A stretch of DNA of 12,961 bases from DAONJL01 sp035405645 [NCBI: bacterium] (GTDB lineage Bacteria; JAGOBX01; DAONJL01), in assembly GCA_035405645.1 (NCBI GenBank), contig DAONJL010000059.1, positions 1,772 to 14,732 on the forward strand. The letters are read 5' to 3'. The notes under the pieces are model-generated. The model had not been told where the DNA came from. It searched no databases and worked only from the letters and a program-made list of their open reading frames with translations. A program made the translations under genes and the position numbers. Positions 1-6,785 of this stretch are shown one piece after another; position 1 is the first letter of the stretch, and each line of letters begins with the position of its first letter.

Positions 1-50
1 TTTCTTTGAAAAGACATACAAAAAGTTGATTTTTAAAATTAAGAATAACG

Positions 51-806
51 ATGGATATTAGTTATTTAAAAAAAATTCTTACTGATTATAAGAAGAATAA
101 AATAAGTTTAAATGAATGTTTAAATAATTTAAAACAATTGCCATTCACTGATTTGAATTTTGTTAAACTTGATAATCATCGTTCAATTAGAAAAGGGTCA
201 GCAGAAGTAATTTATTGTAAGAATAAAAATTTTGAGCAAATAAAAAGAATAATAGAAGAGTTAATTAAATATAATAATAATATTTTATTAACAAGAGTAA
301 GAAGAAGTATAGCAAAAAAAATAATAGCAGAATATCCAATAGTAAAATACAATGAGAGAGCAAGCACAATAAGATTTTGTCTAAAAAAAATAAAATTTAA
401 AAAAGTAAAAGTACTTATTATAACAGCAGGCACATCAGATATTTGTGTTGCAGAAGAAGCAGGTGAAACTTTAATTCATTTTGGTATAAAACCAGAATAT
501 ATTTTTGATATTGGTGTTGCTGGTATTCACAGATTATTTCCTTATCTAAATAAAATTCAAAAAGCAGATATAATAATTGTAATTGCAGGAATGGAAGGTG
601 CATTACCATCAGTTATTGGTGGGATTGTTTCTGCACCTGTTATTGCTGTGCCAGTTGATACTGGTTATGGTTCTAATTTTAATGGGCTTACTCCTTTATT
701 AGCAATGTTAAATAGTTGTGCTTCTAATATTGCTGTTGTAAATATAAATAATGGTTTTGGTGCGGCTTATTTTGCTGCAATGATTTGTAATAAAATTTGT
801 AAATAA
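51..806 (+). CDS. larB: LarB, pyridinium-3,5-biscarboxylic acid mononucleotide synthase
   Basis: LarB performs the first step of nickel-pincer nucleotide synthesis: it carboxylates the pyridinium ring of nicotinic acid adenine dinucleotide and releases AMP (EC 2.5.1.143), in the cytosol. The 251 residues match the family's usual length. The N-terminal part has the family signature DNHRSIRKGSAEVIY (about residues 41-55). The C-terminal half is a PurE-like Rossmann domain with TAGTSD near residue 125, a G-rich GMEGALPSVIGG stretch, and NSCA followed by NNGFGAA near the end. Cys223 sits where I recall the substrate-binding cysteine of the Lactobacillus enzyme (Cys221). The ATG at 51 fits the family N-terminus but has no clear Shine-Dalgarno sequence. 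Only 50 bases lie upstream, so the promoter, or any upstream partner, cannot be judged. larC follows after 7 bases, so the two are probably cotranscribed. Codons shift from A-ending in the first half to T-ending in the second. Confidence 0.95.
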   Translation: MDISYLKKILTDYKKNKISLNECLNNLKQLPFTDLNFVKLDNHRSIRKGSAEVIYCKNKNFEQIKRIIEELIKYNNNILLTRVRRSIAKKIIAEYPIVKYNERASTIRFCLKKIKFKKVKVLIITAGTSDICVAEEAGETLIHFGIKPEYIFDIGVAGIHRLFPYLNKIQKADIIIVIAGMEGALPSVIGGIVSAPVIAVPVDTGYGSNFNGLTPLLAMLNSCASNIAVVNINNGFGAAYFAAMICNKICK

Positions 807-813
807 TATTTTT

Positions 814-1980
814 ATGAAAACTTTATTTTTAAATTTGAATAATGGGATAAGTGGTGATATGTTTGTTGCTGCTTTGATTTCGCTCGGTGTGCCAAAAAAA
901 TATTTACTTGATAATTTATCTCCTTTGAAAAAATATTTTGATTTTAAAATAAATATAAAAAAAAATTTGATACAGGGAATAAATACTTTACAATTTATTA
1001 TTCAAACAGAAAAAAAAATAAAACATAATCCATTATCAAAAATAATTAAAATCATCAAGAGTTTAAAATTAGATAAGCAAGTAGAAAATGATGCAATAAA
1101 TATTTTTAAAATAATAGGAGAAGCAGAAAGTAAAATACATAATTGTTTGATTGAAGATGTAGAATTTCACGAAATTGGTGCAGTTGATTCTATTATCGAT
1201 ATTTTATCTGCTGCTTTATGTATGAATTATTTAAAAGTTGAAAAAGTATATTCAACTCCATTATATTTTGGTAAAGGTAAGATTGAAATAGCACACGGCA
1301 TAGTAAATATTCCAGTTCCTGCTGTTCTTGAAATTACAAAAGGATTGCCATTCATACAAACAGAAAAAGAATGTGAATTAGTAACACCAACAGGCGCAGC
1401 ATTAGTTAAGTATTATGTATCAGAATATAAAAATCCACCATTATCGAAAATAATTAATATTGGTTATTCATCAGGTACAAGAAAATATAAAGATGCTTCT
1501 TATTTACAAATTCAATTATTAGAAGAATTAAATGAAAAAAATCAATATAATCAAAATGAAATTTATCAAATAGAAACAAATATAGATGATGAAACACCAG
1601 AAATAATAGCAACATATTTTGAAGATATATTAAAATTAGGTGCTGCTGAAATTTATCAAATTCCAATTTTTATGAAAAAAAATAGAATAGGAATAAAAAT
1701 AATTATTTTAACAGAAGAAAAATTTTTACAGCAAATAATAGATTATTTATTTGAAAATTCAACAACATCTGGAATTAGATATACAAAATATACAAAAGTA
1801 TTTTTACAAAGAAAAGAAGAAGAAAAGAAAACACAATATGGATTAGTAAAAGTAAAAAAAATGTTTTATAAAGGAAACACAAAAAGTAAATTAGAATTTG
1901 AAGATTGTAAAAAAATTTCAAAAAACAAAAAAATTCCCTTAATAAAATTATATAAAGAATTAGAAAAAGAAATCGAATAA
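814..1980 (+). CDS. larC: LarC, pyridinium-3,5-bisthiocarboxylic acid mononucleotide nickel insertion protein
   Basis: LarC inserts nickel into the dithio-pyridinium nucleotide to finish the lactate racemase cofactor (EC 4.99.1.12); the characterised enzyme depends on CTP. The 388-residue protein shows the family landmarks in order: GISGDM at residues 11-16, FHEIGAVDS, AHGIVNIPVPA, ELVTPTGAAL, GYSSGTRKYKDAS, then ETNIDDETPE in the C-terminal nucleotide-binding half, IPIFMKKNRIG, and TTSGIR. In Lactobacillus plantarum the gene is split and joined by programmed frameshifting; here both halves are one uninterrupted frame. One oddity is that the usual acidic residue just before the GxSGDM loop (as in LDCFSGISGDM) is Asn7 here. 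The start at 814 has no Shine-Dalgarno sequence and lies 7 bases after larB, so translation may be coupled. larE, needed for the middle sulfur-transfer step, is not in the window. Confidence 0.95.
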   Translation: MKTLFLNLNNGISGDMFVAALISLGVPKKYLLDNLSPLKKYFDFKINIKKNLIQGINTLQFIIQTEKKIKHNPLSKIIKIIKSLKLDKQVENDAINIFKIIGEAESKIHNCLIEDVEFHEIGAVDSIIDILSAALCMNYLKVEKVYSTPLYFGKGKIEIAHGIVNIPVPAVLEITKGLPFIQTEKECELVTPTGAALVKYYVSEYKNPPLSKIINIGYSSGTRKYKDASYLQIQLLEELNEKNQYNQNEIYQIETNIDDETPEIIATYFEDILKLGAAEIYQIPIFMKKNRIGIKIIILTEEKFLQQIIDYLFENSTTSGIRYTKYTKVFLQRKEEEKKTQYGLVKVKKMFYKGNTKSKLEFEDCKKISKNKKIPLIKLYKELEKEIE

Positions 1981-1984
1981 GAAA

Positions 1985-3103
1985 ATGTATTTTTTAAAAA
2001 AAGAACCAAAAAAAAATTTCGTAATTTTTATAACAATAATAATAATTTTTTTAGTTTTATTTATTGGTAAAAAATTATTAGTTCCAACAAAAATAAAATT
2101 TAAAAAAGAAAATTTTATTCTGACATACGATAATGCAATAAAAAATTTAGAAATAGATAAATTAGATATAAATGCAAATAAAGAATTAGCAAATTTTTAT
2201 TTTATTTCTTTTAGAAAAGAAGAATTAATATTAAAAGAAATAAAAAATAAACAAATAACAAAAGAATTAATAGAAAAACAATTAAATGATTGGGAAAAAT
2301 ATAATGTAATAAAAGATATGAATTATTATAAAAGCAAATTAACATCCGCAACAGAAGGAGAAATTTTAAAAAAAGAGTATATAAAAATAGGAGAATTAAT
2401 TATAAATGAATTAGTGAATAAAGCACTTTTTTATTATCACCGCTGTATGGGCATTGATGAAAATGAATTAACTGCGAATGATTATTTTAATATTAGTTTA
2501 TTATATTATTACAAAGGACTATATCATTATCATATAGCAAAAAAATATATAATTAAAGCAATAGAAGAACAATATCATAATCCAGAAGTATATATAGTGC
2601 TTGGAAATATTTTTTTAGAAGAACGAAATTTTGAAGAAGCATTAAATTGGTATAAAAAGGCTTATGTTTTAAAAAGCGATAATTTTATTATTAATTATAA
2701 CTATATAAAAATACATTTTTATTTAAAAAAATATGACGAGGCATTAAAAGAAGTAAATAAGATAATAAAAAAATACAAAATAAAAAAATTAATAAAACAA
2801 AAAAAAGAGATAGATTTTTCTGAGCAGATATATATCAAAGACAAATATTTATTTACAAAATTTTTAATACTAAAATTTGAAATATTATTAGAACAACAAA
2901 AAAATGAGGAAATAAAAAAAGAAATAACAAATAATCAGGAATTTATCATAGAAGATGAAGAGTATTATAATTTTCTTGGTAAATTATTTGAAAAAGAAAA
3001 TGATAAAAAGAAAGCATTAGATAGTTATCAAAAAGCAATGTTATTAAGTTCAACACCTGAAATATATACAAAAAAAATTAAAGATTTACAAAATAAGAAA
3101 TAG
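1985..3103 (+). CDS. Membrane-anchored TPR protein, function unknown
   Basis: I do not recognise a specific family. The 372-residue protein begins with a Lys-rich cytosolic tip, then one hydrophobic segment (about residues 11-29) ending in Gly-Lys-Lys, which looks like an uncleaved anchor. The rest is Lys/Glu/Tyr/Asn-rich and soluble, and would face the periplasm if the anchor is type II. Tetratricopeptide repeats are visible at about residues 166-198, 201-233 (VYIVLGNIF, FEEALNWYKKA), 235-262 (YDEALKEVNKI) and 326-358 (KKALDSYQKA). Such repeats mediate protein-protein contact and do not indicate a reaction. The ATG lies 4 bases after the larC stop with only a weak purine tract in front, so it belongs to the lar transcript. 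It ends in TAG; most other genes here end in TAA. A role in cofactor delivery, envelope assembly or the adjacent flagellum would be a guess. Confidence 0.8.
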   Translation: MYFLKKEPKKNFVIFITIIIIFLVLFIGKKLLVPTKIKFKKENFILTYDNAIKNLEIDKLDINANKELANFYFISFRKEELILKEIKNKQITKELIEKQLNDWEKYNVIKDMNYYKSKLTSATEGEILKKEYIKIGELIINELVNKALFYYHRCMGIDENELTANDYFNISLLYYYKGLYHYHIAKKYIIKAIEEQYHNPEVYIVLGNIFLEERNFEEALNWYKKAYVLKSDNFIINYNYIKIHFYLKKYDEALKEVNKIIKKYKIKKLIKQKKEIDFSEQIYIKDKYLFTKFLILKFEILLEQQKNEEIKKEITNNQEFIIEDEEYYNFLGKLFEKENDKKKALDSYQKAMLLSSTPEIYTKKIKDLQNKK

Positions 3104-3321
3104 AAAAAATTAATCAACACTACTAATTCATCTATATAAAAAAATCAGTAATATAAAAAATTAACGAATAAAAATAATAAGGAAATAGAAGACAAAAAGA
3201 AAGCAGAAGTTGAACAAACATTTTAGTTATTAAAAAACAATATATAGTCATATTCATTTCGATTTTTTTAAAAAAGGAAATATATTATAAAAACAGAATA
3301 TTTTTTAAAGATCTATCTTTT
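3104..3321. other. Intergenic AT-rich stretch, no gene recognised
   Basis: Nothing convincing is encoded here. A run of 24 open codons (3152-3223, ending in TAG) reads as a Lys/Glu-rich peptide but has no ATG and no ribosome-binding site, which is expected by chance at this composition. A weak 5-bp hairpin at 3307-3320 (AAAGA/TCTTT) precedes the stronger GC-rich palindrome downstream. The stretch probably contains the 3' untranslated end of the lar transcript. Confidence 0.5.
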
Positions 3322-3347
3322 AAGAAACGAACGGCGCCGTTTTTCTT
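3322..3347. terminator. GC-rich palindromic hairpin, possible bidirectional terminator
   Basis: A perfect 12-base palindrome, AACGGCGCCGTT (3330-3341), is flanked by AAGAAA (3322-3327) and TTTCTT (3342-3347), which pair on the outside with a two-base CG bulge on the left. The top strand continues with T-rich sequence and the bottom strand would end in a comparable tract. This fits an intrinsic terminator separating the lar block from the flagellar block, about 220 bases after the last lar-block stop. The GC island stands out in an otherwise almost pure A/T region. A dimeric regulator site is the main alternative. Confidence 0.45.
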
Positions 3348-3409
3348 TATTTTCTCTCAATATTTTTTTTAGATAGAATTAAATTTTTTTCAAAACTAAA
3401 AAATCATAA

Positions 3410-3444
3410 GTTTGACACCTTTAAACTTTTTTAATAAGTCAAAC
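3410..3444. repeat. Inverted repeat GTTTGAC-N21-GTCAAAC around the flagellar promoter
   Basis: GTTTGAC at 3410-3416 and its exact reverse complement GTCAAAC at 3438-3444 flank the candidate TTGACA/TAATAA promoter. The left arm overlaps the -35 hexamer and the right arm begins directly after the -10-like hexamer. The heptamer CCTTTAA also occurs twice, at 3418-3424 and 3444-3450. The arrangement would suit a repressor or activator operator, but no regulator gene is present to support it. A competing small hairpin, AAGTTT (3408-3413) with AAACTT (3423-3428), is followed by Ts. Confidence 0.4.
3412..3437 (+). promoter_or_regulatory. Candidate housekeeping promoter upstream of flgF
   Basis: A perfect -35 TTGACA (3412-3417) is followed after 14 bases by TAATAA (3432-3437), a weak -10 match at a short spacing. 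The same TTGACA-N14-TAATAA arrangement precedes rnfC, which makes it more credible than either site alone. A transcript from here would start near 3444 and run through the sigma-28-like promoter into flgF. A canonical TATAAT at 16-18 bases spacing is absent. Confidence 0.35.
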
Positions 3445-3457
3445 CTTTAATTTTTCT

Positions 3458-3485
3458 TTAAGTTTTATTTTTATTTAGTCGATAA
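3458..3485 (+). promoter_or_regulatory. Sigma-28 (FliA/SigD)-type flagellar promoter for flgF operon
   Basis: The enterobacterial sigma-28 consensus is TAAAGTTT-N11-GCCGATAA. Here TAAGTTTT (3459-3466), an 11-base spacer and GTCGATAA (3478-3485) match the -10 element at 7 of 8 positions and the -35 at 6 of 8; shifting one base (TTAAGTTT, 3458-3465) gives 7 of 8 with a 12-base spacer. Transcription would start near 3492, leaving a leader of only about 15 bases that still includes the flgF ribosome-binding site AGGAGG (3494-3499). Position directly ahead of a flagellar operon supports the call. The fliA gene itself is not in the window. Confidence 0.65.
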
Positions 3486-3506
3486 TAAATTGTAGGAGGT
3501 GAGAAA

Positions 3507-4301
3507 ATGGTAAGAGGCTTATATACAGCAGCGTCAGGAATGCTTGCTCGTGATGGGCAAATAAATGTAATAGCAAATAATTTAGCAAATGTAAATACAA
3601 CAGGTTTTAAGCGTGATGAAACAATATTCAGAGAATTTCCAAAATATTTACAACAACGATTAAATGATGATGTAATGCTCACTGATAAAGGTTTAATTGA
3701 TTTTATGCCACCTGTTGGTCTGCTTGGCACTGGCGTGACAGTTGATGAAATATTCACTGAATTTCAACAAGGCGATTTATATGAAACAGGCAATAAATGT
3801 GATGCAGCATTATGGGGCGATGGTTTTTTTGCTATTCAGACACCAACAGGCGAACGATATACAAGAAATGGTAATTTTACATTAAACCAGAATGGTGAAT
3901 TAGTAACAATGCAAGGTTATAAAGTTTTAGATATAAATAATCAACCAATAAATGTAGCATATCAAGATTTTACAATCACGCCAGATGGCAGTGTCTATAT
4001 TCGACAGGATACAGCAAATACCTATTTAACAAAATTAAAAATAGTTCAATTTGAAAATAAACGAGCATTAAAAAAAATAGGCGAAAATTTTTATGAACCA
4101 ACAGAATACAGTGGAGCAATGAGTTTAAGTCCAAAAGATGTTGAAGTTCGTCAAAGTTATGTTGAAAAAGCAAATGTAAATATAGTAAAAGAAATGGTGT
4201 TAATGATAGAAGTAAATCGCGCTTATGAATTAAATCATAGATTAATAAGAAACTATGATGAATTAGCAGGCAAAGCAGTAAATGAAGTTGGTCGATTATA
4301 A
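3507..4301 (+). CDS. flgF: Flagellar proximal rod protein FlgF
   Basis: FlgF is one of the proximal rod proteins that build the drive shaft across the periplasm after export through the flagellar type III apparatus. The 264 residues show the rod/hook family pattern: N-terminal helix MVRGLYTAASGM, then ANNLANVNTTGFK (23-35), a central GDGFF (104-108) with YTRNGNF (118-124), and a C-terminal coiled region around IVKEMVLMIEVNRAYELN. There is no cleavable signal peptide, as expected for a type III substrate. The Salmonella protein is about 251 residues. Start choice is clear: AGGAGG ends 7 bases before the ATG. It is the first gene of the operon and ends with three consecutive TAA codons. FlgG-like paralogues share these motifs; I call it FlgF because it is the shorter-motif partner directly before a textbook FlgG. 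Confidence 0.93.
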   Translation: MVRGLYTAASGMLARDGQINVIANNLANVNTTGFKRDETIFREFPKYLQQRLNDDVMLTDKGLIDFMPPVGLLGTGVTVDEIFTEFQQGDLYETGNKCDAALWGDGFFAIQTPTGERYTRNGNFTLNQNGELVTMQGYKVLDINNQPINVAYQDFTITPDGSVYIRQDTANTYLTKLKIVQFENKRALKKIGENFYEPTEYSGAMSLSPKDVEVRQSYVEKANVNIVKEMVLMIEVNRAYELNHRLIRNYDELAGKAVNEVGRL

Positions 4302-4317
4302 TAATAATTAAATAAAA

Positions 4318-4388
4318 ACGGCTGGACCCGCCATAGGGAAGCCGTAGCACTGATGACTGATTGATTCAGTGCAATAATCAGAAGGAGG
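4318..4388 (+). promoter_or_regulatory. Structured RNA leader (hairpin plus H-type pseudoknot) before flgG
   Basis: This GC-rich element sits in the 96-base flgF-flgG gap. Part 1 is a hairpin: ACGGCT (4318-4323) pairs with AGCCGT (4340-4345), with an inner CCC/GGG stem (4327-4329/4336-4338) and loop GCCATA. Part 2 is a pseudoknot: GCACTGA (4347-4353) pairs with TCAGTGC (4366-4372), and CTGATT (4357-4362) in its loop pairs with AATCAG (4376-4381); the three connecting loops are 3 bases each. All 13 pseudoknot pairs are Watson-Crick. The last strand directly precedes AAGGAGG (4382-4388), the flgG ribosome-binding site. CTGAT occurs twice (4350-4354, 4357-4361), so alternative pairings compete. 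Translational control of flgG is my inference. I cannot assign it to a known riboswitch class; the resemblance to c-di-GMP-II (GCACU...AGUGCAA) lacks that aptamer's other conserved blocks. Confidence 0.6.
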
Positions 4389-4397
4389 TAAATAACT

Positions 4398-5186
4398 ATG
4401 ATGCGTTCATTATGGAGTGCAGCAACTGGTATGGCAGGTCAACAATTTAATGTTGATGTTATATCAAACAATTTAGCAAATGTGAATACAACCGCATATA
4501 AACAAGCAAGAGTTGATTTTGCTGATTTATTATATCAAAAATTAGTAGTGCCTGGCACACCAGCATCAGCAGGTACTATAATTCCAACTGGCACACAGGT
4601 TGGTTTAGGTTCGAGAGTAACAGCAACACAACACTTATACACACAGGGACCATTAAGAAGCACAGAAAATCCATTTGATTTAGCAATTGAAGGTGATGGC
4701 TTTTTCCAGATTTTAATGCCAGATGGAAAAACAGTTTATACTCGTGATGGTGCTTTTAAACTTGATGGAAATAAACGAATTGTTACATCAGATGGTTATT
4801 ACTTACAACCAGAAATTGTTATACCAGAAGATGCAGTAAGTGTAGCAGTATCAGAAGATGGTCGTGTTTCAGTTTTATTAGCAGGTCAGACAGAAACACA
4901 GGAAATAGGGCAAATTCAATTAGTTAAATTTGTCAATCCTGCAGGCTTATCAAATTTAGGAAATAATATGTTACAGGAAACAGTAGCATCAGGACCACCA
5001 ATTGCAGCAAATCCAACAGAAAATGGTCTTGGCAGAATTAGACATGGATTTTTAGAATTATCAAATGTTCAAATTGTTAATGCTATGGTTGATTTAATCA
5101 GCGCACAGCGAGCTTATGAAGTAAATTCAAAATCAATTCAAACATCAGATAATATGCTTTCAACAGCAGTAAATATCAAAAGGTAA
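4398..5186 (+). CDS. flgG: Flagellar distal rod protein FlgG
   Basis: FlgG forms the distal rod, the part that passes through the P- and L-rings and joins the hook. At 262 residues it is almost the usual length (about 260). It begins MMRSLWSAATGM, has SNNLANVNTTAYK at 23-35, EGDGFFQI near 98-105, YTRDGAF at 114-120, and a canonical C-terminus with GFLELSNVQIVNAMVDLI followed by QRAYEVNSKSIQTSDNML, ending in KR. The ATG at 4398 lies 9 bases after AGGAGG (4383-4388); the second ATG at 4401 would be 12 bases away, so the first is preferred. FlgG is needed in several-fold more copies than FlgF, which gives a reason for separate control by the RNA element upstream. flgA starts 3 bases after its stop. 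Confidence 0.97.
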   Translation: MMRSLWSAATGMAGQQFNVDVISNNLANVNTTAYKQARVDFADLLYQKLVVPGTPASAGTIIPTGTQVGLGSRVTATQHLYTQGPLRSTENPFDLAIEGDGFFQILMPDGKTVYTRDGAFKLDGNKRIVTSDGYYLQPEIVIPEDAVSVAVSEDGRVSVLLAGQTETQEIGQIQLVKFVNPAGLSNLGNNMLQETVASGPPIAANPTENGLGRIRHGFLELSNVQIVNAMVDLISAQRAYEVNSKSIQTSDNMLSTAVNIKR

Positions 5187-5189
5187 AAT

Positions 5190-6137
5190 ATGAATAAGAT
5201 TATTTTAATTATCTTTTTATCTATCTCAATTTTATATGCAAATAATGAGACAATTGAAATAAAGCCATTAAATATTATAAATAATCAAACAATAAATTTA
5301 ACAGATTTAGTAAAAGAAAAAAAAGCAGATATAAATTTACCAGATATATCATTTGGTAATGCACCTCTACCTGGACAGGAAAGGATATTAGATAAAAATT
5401 ACATTATTTTCAGGTTAAAAACAGTTTTAAGTGATGAAGAATTAAATAAGATAATTATTCCAGAAAAAATCAGGGTTCAGCGTAGTTTTAAAAAATTAGA
5501 TAAAGATGAAATAATAACAAAAATAAAGAATGAAATAACAAAATTAATTGGTGATAAATATGTAGAATATAAAATAGAAAATGTAAATTTAAGAAATGCA
5601 GATGAAATAAAATTACCTGATATAAATGAAATAAAGTATGAAATTGAATTTTTATCAAAAAGTGAAATGAAAAATAGAGTTAATGGTTTGATAAATATAA
5701 TTGCAGAAAATCAAAAGATAAAATCAATAAATTTTGATGTAAATATTTCAGCGTGGACAAAAGTAATAGTTGCAAAAGAAAATTTTAATTTTAATGATGT
5801 AATTACAAATGATAAAATAGAAGAGGTCTTAATGGAAGTAACAAAAATAAAGACAGCAAATTTAATAAAGAAAAAAGAAGAAATAATAAATAAAGCAGCA
5901 AAACGAAGAATAAGAAAAGGCGAAATAATAGAAGTAGCAGATATAAAAGAGCCGGATATAATAAAATATGGGGATATAGTTGATGTAATAGTTCAAAAAA
6001 AGGATTTTCAAATCAGAGTCAAAGCAAAAGCCTTACAAAATGGTGCAACAGGCGATGTGATAAGATTTTTAAATCTAAATTCTAAAAAAACATTTTTTGC
6101 AGAAATCACTAATGTTTCAGAAGCAATAATCCGATAA
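5190..6137 (+). CDS. flgA: Flagellar P-ring assembly chaperone FlgA
   Basis: FlgA is a periplasmic chaperone that binds FlgI and helps it form the P-ring. The 315-residue precursor has a short hydrophobic signal peptide (residues 1-17, ending ILYA before NN). The diagnostic part is the C-terminal SAF/FlgA domain: AKRRIRKGEII at 237-247, KYGDIVDVIV around 259-268, and VKAKALQNGATGDVIRFLNL with NSKK, about 277-300. It is longer than the 219-residue Salmonella protein because of an N-terminal region (about 20-180) that includes an aPLPGQ-like segment, as in many non-enteric FlgA proteins. AAAAGG (5178-5183), partly inside the end of flgG, serves as ribosome-binding site 6 bases before the ATG. 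Four TAA codons in a row end the gene. Its place before flgH and flgI fits its job. Confidence 0.9.
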   Translation: MNKIILIIFLSISILYANNETIEIKPLNIINNQTINLTDLVKEKKADINLPDISFGNAPLPGQERILDKNYIIFRLKTVLSDEELNKIIIPEKIRVQRSFKKLDKDEIITKIKNEITKLIGDKYVEYKIENVNLRNADEIKLPDINEIKYEIEFLSKSEMKNRVNGLINIIAENQKIKSINFDVNISAWTKVIVAKENFNFNDVITNDKIEEVLMEVTKIKTANLIKKKEEIINKAAKRRIRKGEIIEVADIKEPDIIKYGDIVDVIVQKKDFQIRVKAKALQNGATGDVIRFLNLNSKKTFFAEITNVSEAIIR

Positions 6138-6176
6138 TAATAATAAGAACAAAGAAAAAATTTTGGAGGCGAAAAA

Positions 6177-6785
6177 ATGAAAAAAATTATTTTCAGTATA
6201 ATGATCTTACAAATAACACTTATTTATTTATCAGCAACATCTTTATGGCGAAATCAAAATCCTTATGGTGATAATAATGCTCATAAAATAGGTGATATAA
6301 TTACAATAATAATAAATGAATCAGCAGTTGGTTCAACAAAAACAGAAGCAGAACGACAAAAAGAAATAGGTATAGGTGGCAAGAGTGGTTCAACAGAAGA
6401 TGGAAAAACATTTTTTAATTCATTTGCCAAATTAATTCCATTATTTGGTGCAGAAGCAAGTGGCAAATCAAAATATAAAGCAAATGCAGATGAACAAAAA
6501 GTTGGAAAATTAGTAGCTAAAATTTCAGTAATAATAAAAGATATAACACCAGAAGGAAATCTCATATTAGAAGGTGAAAAAGATGTTAAGATAAATAATG
6601 AGAAACAAAAAATAGTAGTAAAAGGCGTAGCCCGACCAAATGATATTACATCAGATAATACAATTTTATCAGATAAAATAGCAAATGCAGAAATTGTTTA
6701 TACAGGCAAATTAGCATTTGGCGATGAGAAACGACCTGGCTTAATAAAAAGAACATTTAATTCTGTTTTTGGTTTCTTATTTTAA
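6177..6785 (+). CDS. flgH: Flagellar L-ring protein FlgH (no lipobox cysteine)
   Basis: FlgH forms the outer-membrane L-ring around the distal rod. The 202-residue protein has a hydrophobic signal peptide (1-20), then SLWRNQNPYGD, the family's KIGDIITIIINESA (37-50), and the conserved beta-rich core GKLVAKISVIIKDITPEGNLILEGEKDV followed by an IANAEIVYTGKL segment. It is shorter than the 232-residue Salmonella protein. In enteric bacteria FlgH is a lipoprotein acylated on a cysteine at the end of the signal peptide. Here the region reads LIYLSATSLWRN, and the whole protein contains no cysteine, so it should be processed by signal peptidase I instead. GGAGG (6165-6169) is 7 bases before the ATG. 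Together with FlgI it shows that the cell is diderm. Confidence 0.93.
   Translation: MKKIIFSIMILQITLIYLSATSLWRNQNPYGDNNAHKIGDIITIIINESAVGSTKTEAERQKEIGIGGKSGSTEDGKTFFNSFAKLIPLFGAEASGKSKYKANADEQKVGKLVAKISVIIKDITPEGNLILEGEKDVKINNEKQKIVVKGVARPNDITSDNTILSDKIANAEIVYTGKLAFGDEKRPGLIKRTFNSVFGFLF

Noticed and set aside
3152-3226. 24 open codons (Lys/Glu-rich) after the TPR gene
   Set aside because: No start codon or ribosome-binding site, and too short to separate from chance; a decayed gene end cannot be shown.
4347-4381. c-di-GMP-II riboswitch resemblance (GCACU...AGUGCAA)
   Set aside because: The upstream AUGAUGAAU-like block and the UUGG/CCGA pseudoknot partners of that class are missing. A covariance-model search would settle it.
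4350-4384. Hammerhead ribozyme core CTGATGA (4350-4356) in the flgF-flgG gap
   Set aside because: No GAAA follows a stem II at the right place and no NUH cleavage site closes the three-stem fold; the bases are better explained by the pseudoknot.
4589-4603. Sigma-54-like TGGCAC-N5-TTGG inside flgG
   Set aside because: It lies in coding sequence for the conserved GTQVGLG stretch and lacks the -12 GC; no gene start follows at a suitable distance.
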